Source: Bartonella schoenbuchensis R1 (GTDB lineage Bacteria > Pseudomonadota > Alphaproteobacteria > Rhizobiales > Rhizobiaceae). From it: a DNA stretch of 64,000 nucleotides. The stretch is taken from assembly GCF_002022685.1 (NCBI RefSeq), contig NZ_CP019789.1, forward strand, positions 372,001 through 436,000. Direction: 5' to 3'. Of this stretch, positions 62,957 to 64,000 are shown in pieces. The notes under the pieces were generated by a model that was given only the letters and a program-made list of their open reading frames with translations, was not told the origin of the DNA and did not search any database. The position numbers were made by a program, and so were the translations under genes. The stretch's first letter is position 1; the number at the start of each line of letters is the position of its first letter.

Positions 62957-63915
62957 CAATCCTACCTTTAAACAGTGCTTCAATAAAAGAAGCGGTTGAG
63001 GTTCTGAAGCAGGGCCAATTAGTGGCTTTACCAACAGAAACTGTTTATGGATTGGCTGGTGATGCAACTAATGGAAAAGCAGTTGCTTCTATTTTTACCA
63101 CAAAGAAGCGGCCACAATTTAATCCTCTTATTGTTCATGTGAGTAGCATTGTTATGGCAGAACATTATGTGGAAATTGATCTGCTTTCACGTCGATTTAT
63201 GGAAGCATTTTGGCCAGGGCCTTTGACCTTAGTTTTACCATTAAAGGTTAATCATAATATTCATCCTTTAACGACTTCTGGTCTTGATACATTGGCTGTT
63301 CGTTTTCCTGTTGGCGGCTTTGCAGAAGTTGTTCAACATTTTGGTCGACCTTTAGCAGCTCCTAGTGCAAATCAATCGGGAGGTCTTAGTCCCACTTCAG
63401 CTGCATCTGTATTTGCATCTTTGGGGGCATCAGTGCCTTTAATTATTGATGGAGGAGTTTCTAAGATAGGGCTTGAATCAACGATTATTAAGGTTTGTGA
63501 TAAAAATATCTATCTATTGCGTCCTGGTGGGGTAACTGCTGAAGAAATTGAAGAAGTGGCAGGGCAACCTTTAAAACAATTAGATCAGCGTGCTGCAATT
63601 GAGGCACCAGGTATGTTAAAATCACATTATGCTCCTAATGCTTTGGTGCGTTTAAATGCACAAAAGGTGGAGAGCGACGAAGCACTTTTAGCATTTGGCC
63701 CTAAGCGCATTGTAGGTGCTGAAAATGCTATCTCTATTTTAAATTTAAGTGAAAGTGGTCAATTGGAAGAAGCTGCATTCCATTTGTTTGATTATATGAA
63801 ACAGTTGGATTCATTAAAGGTGAGATGTATTGCAGTGGAGTCTATTCCATTTTACGGATTAGGTGTAGCTATTAATGACCGTTTAATGCGTGCTGCAGCA
63901 CCGAGAGGAAAATGA
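62953..63915 (+). CDS. threonylcarbamoyl-AMP synthase (Sua5/YwlC type)
   Basis: 320-aa enzyme for the t6A37 modification of ANN-decoding tRNAs. N-terminal YrdC domain with [19 protein letters not shown] and [29 protein letters not shown] follows. The C-terminal Sua5 domain begins after [11 protein letters not shown] (about residue 225), so this is the long Sua5 form rather than TsaC. ATG overlaps the rnhB stop (ATGA). Confidence 0.92.
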   Translation: MTILPLNSASIKEAVEVLKQGQLVALPTETVYGLAGDATNGKAVASIFTTKKRPQFNPLIVHVSSIVMAEHYVEIDLLSRRFMEAFWPGPLTLVLPLKVNHNIHPLTTSGLDTLAVRFPVGGFAEVVQHFGRPLAAPSANQSGGLSPTSAASVFASLGASVPLIIDGGVSKIGLESTIIKVCDKNIYLLRPGGVTAEEIEEVAGQPLKQLDQRAAIEAPGMLKSHYAPNALVRLNAQKVESDEALLAFGPKRIVGAENAISILNLSESGQLEEAAFHLFDYMKQLDSLKVRCIAVESIPFYGLGVAINDRLMRAAAPRGK

Positions 63916-64000
63916 AGGTGGAGCAGAATTTAATTGAGTGTTTTAGAAAAATTGTTGGTTCTGCAAATGCTATCACAGATCAATCTTTGATTGCACCATA
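63912..64000 (+). CDS. FAD-linked oxidase, N-terminal fragment (runs off the right edge)
   Basis: Only 29 codons are visible from the ATG at 63912, overlapping the previous stop: [16 protein letters not shown] then SANAITDQSLIAP. This start resembles D-lactate/2-hydroxyacid dehydrogenases of the FAD-binding type-4 family, which often follow sua5 in Rhizobiales. Too little sequence for a firm call. Confidence 0.5.
   Translation, partial: MKVEQNLIECFRKIVGSANAITDQSLIAP

Overview
The window looks like chromosomal core DNA of a Bartonella species (Alphaproteobacteria, Hyphomicrobiales/Rhizobiales). The DNA is clearly AT-rich. There is a close homologue of the Brucella lipoprotein Omp10, and the gene pairs are typical of the order: prfA-prmC, secA beside a parvulin, argJ-mutT, a split atpI-B-E-F'-F operon, and yfgM-der. 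The protein sequences have a Bartonella flavour. Species is not assigned. I found no rRNA, tRNA, insertion sequence, prophage or CRISPR array. This is housekeeping DNA with long AT-rich spacers.

Layout. 1-2400: 5' end of a lytic transglycosylase (minus strand), then galU and kdsD. 2.6-6.7 kb: omp10-like lipoprotein, a degenerate NtrC-type response regulator, a phospholipase D/cardiolipin synthase-like protein. 6.8-13.9 kb: guaB, a 49-aa small gene behind a general-stress (EcfG-type) promoter, a universal stress protein, rsmB, guaA and ugpQ. 13.9-18.2 kb: ugpBAEC glycerol-3-phosphate ABC importer (minus). 18.5-21.2 kb: zinc/manganese ABC importer (minus) with repeated Zur-like half-sites upstream. 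21.8-25.6 kb: class Ib ribonucleotide reductase nrdHIEF. 25.5-30.8 kb (minus): prmC, prfA, a Fur-family regulator, secA. 31.2-34.1 kb: parvulin, argJ, mutT. 34.5-46 kb: cystine symporter, methyltransferase, comF, grxC, ubiG, lysC, nhaA, a large unrecognised membrane-anchored protein, an SLC13-type transporter. 46.9-52.1 kb: yfgM-like, der, the F0 part of ATP synthase. 52.4-58.5 kb (minus): glyS, glyQ, a TPR protein, a polyprenyl diphosphate synthase. 58.8-64 kb: tRNA methyltransferase, S49 peptidase, a small membrane protein, ispE, rnhB, tsaC-type Sua5, and the start of an FAD-linked oxidase.

The most striking property of the window is that eight genes are split by ten single-base frame breaks: the response regulator, usp, ugpB, nrdE (twice), nrdF, prmC, secA (twice) and nhaA. 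Every break is repaired by adding exactly one base, in nine of ten cases to an obvious homopolymer run (T, A, G or C). The repaired proteins have normal family lengths (SecA becomes 905 aa). Because secA, nrdE, nrdF and prmC are essential or nearly so, systematic homopolymer undercalling in the assembly is the most likely explanation. True decay is possible for the response regulator, usp, ugpB or nhaA. I annotate these loci as broken over their full repaired span.

No obviously new multi-gene system is visible. The best candidates for new biology are the 49-aa gene with a perfect GGAAC-N16-CGTT promoter and a 14-bp palindrome at its presumed transcription start, the response regulator that has lost its sigma-54 contact loop and key receiver and ATPase residues, and several dyad elements upstream of transport and nrd genes.
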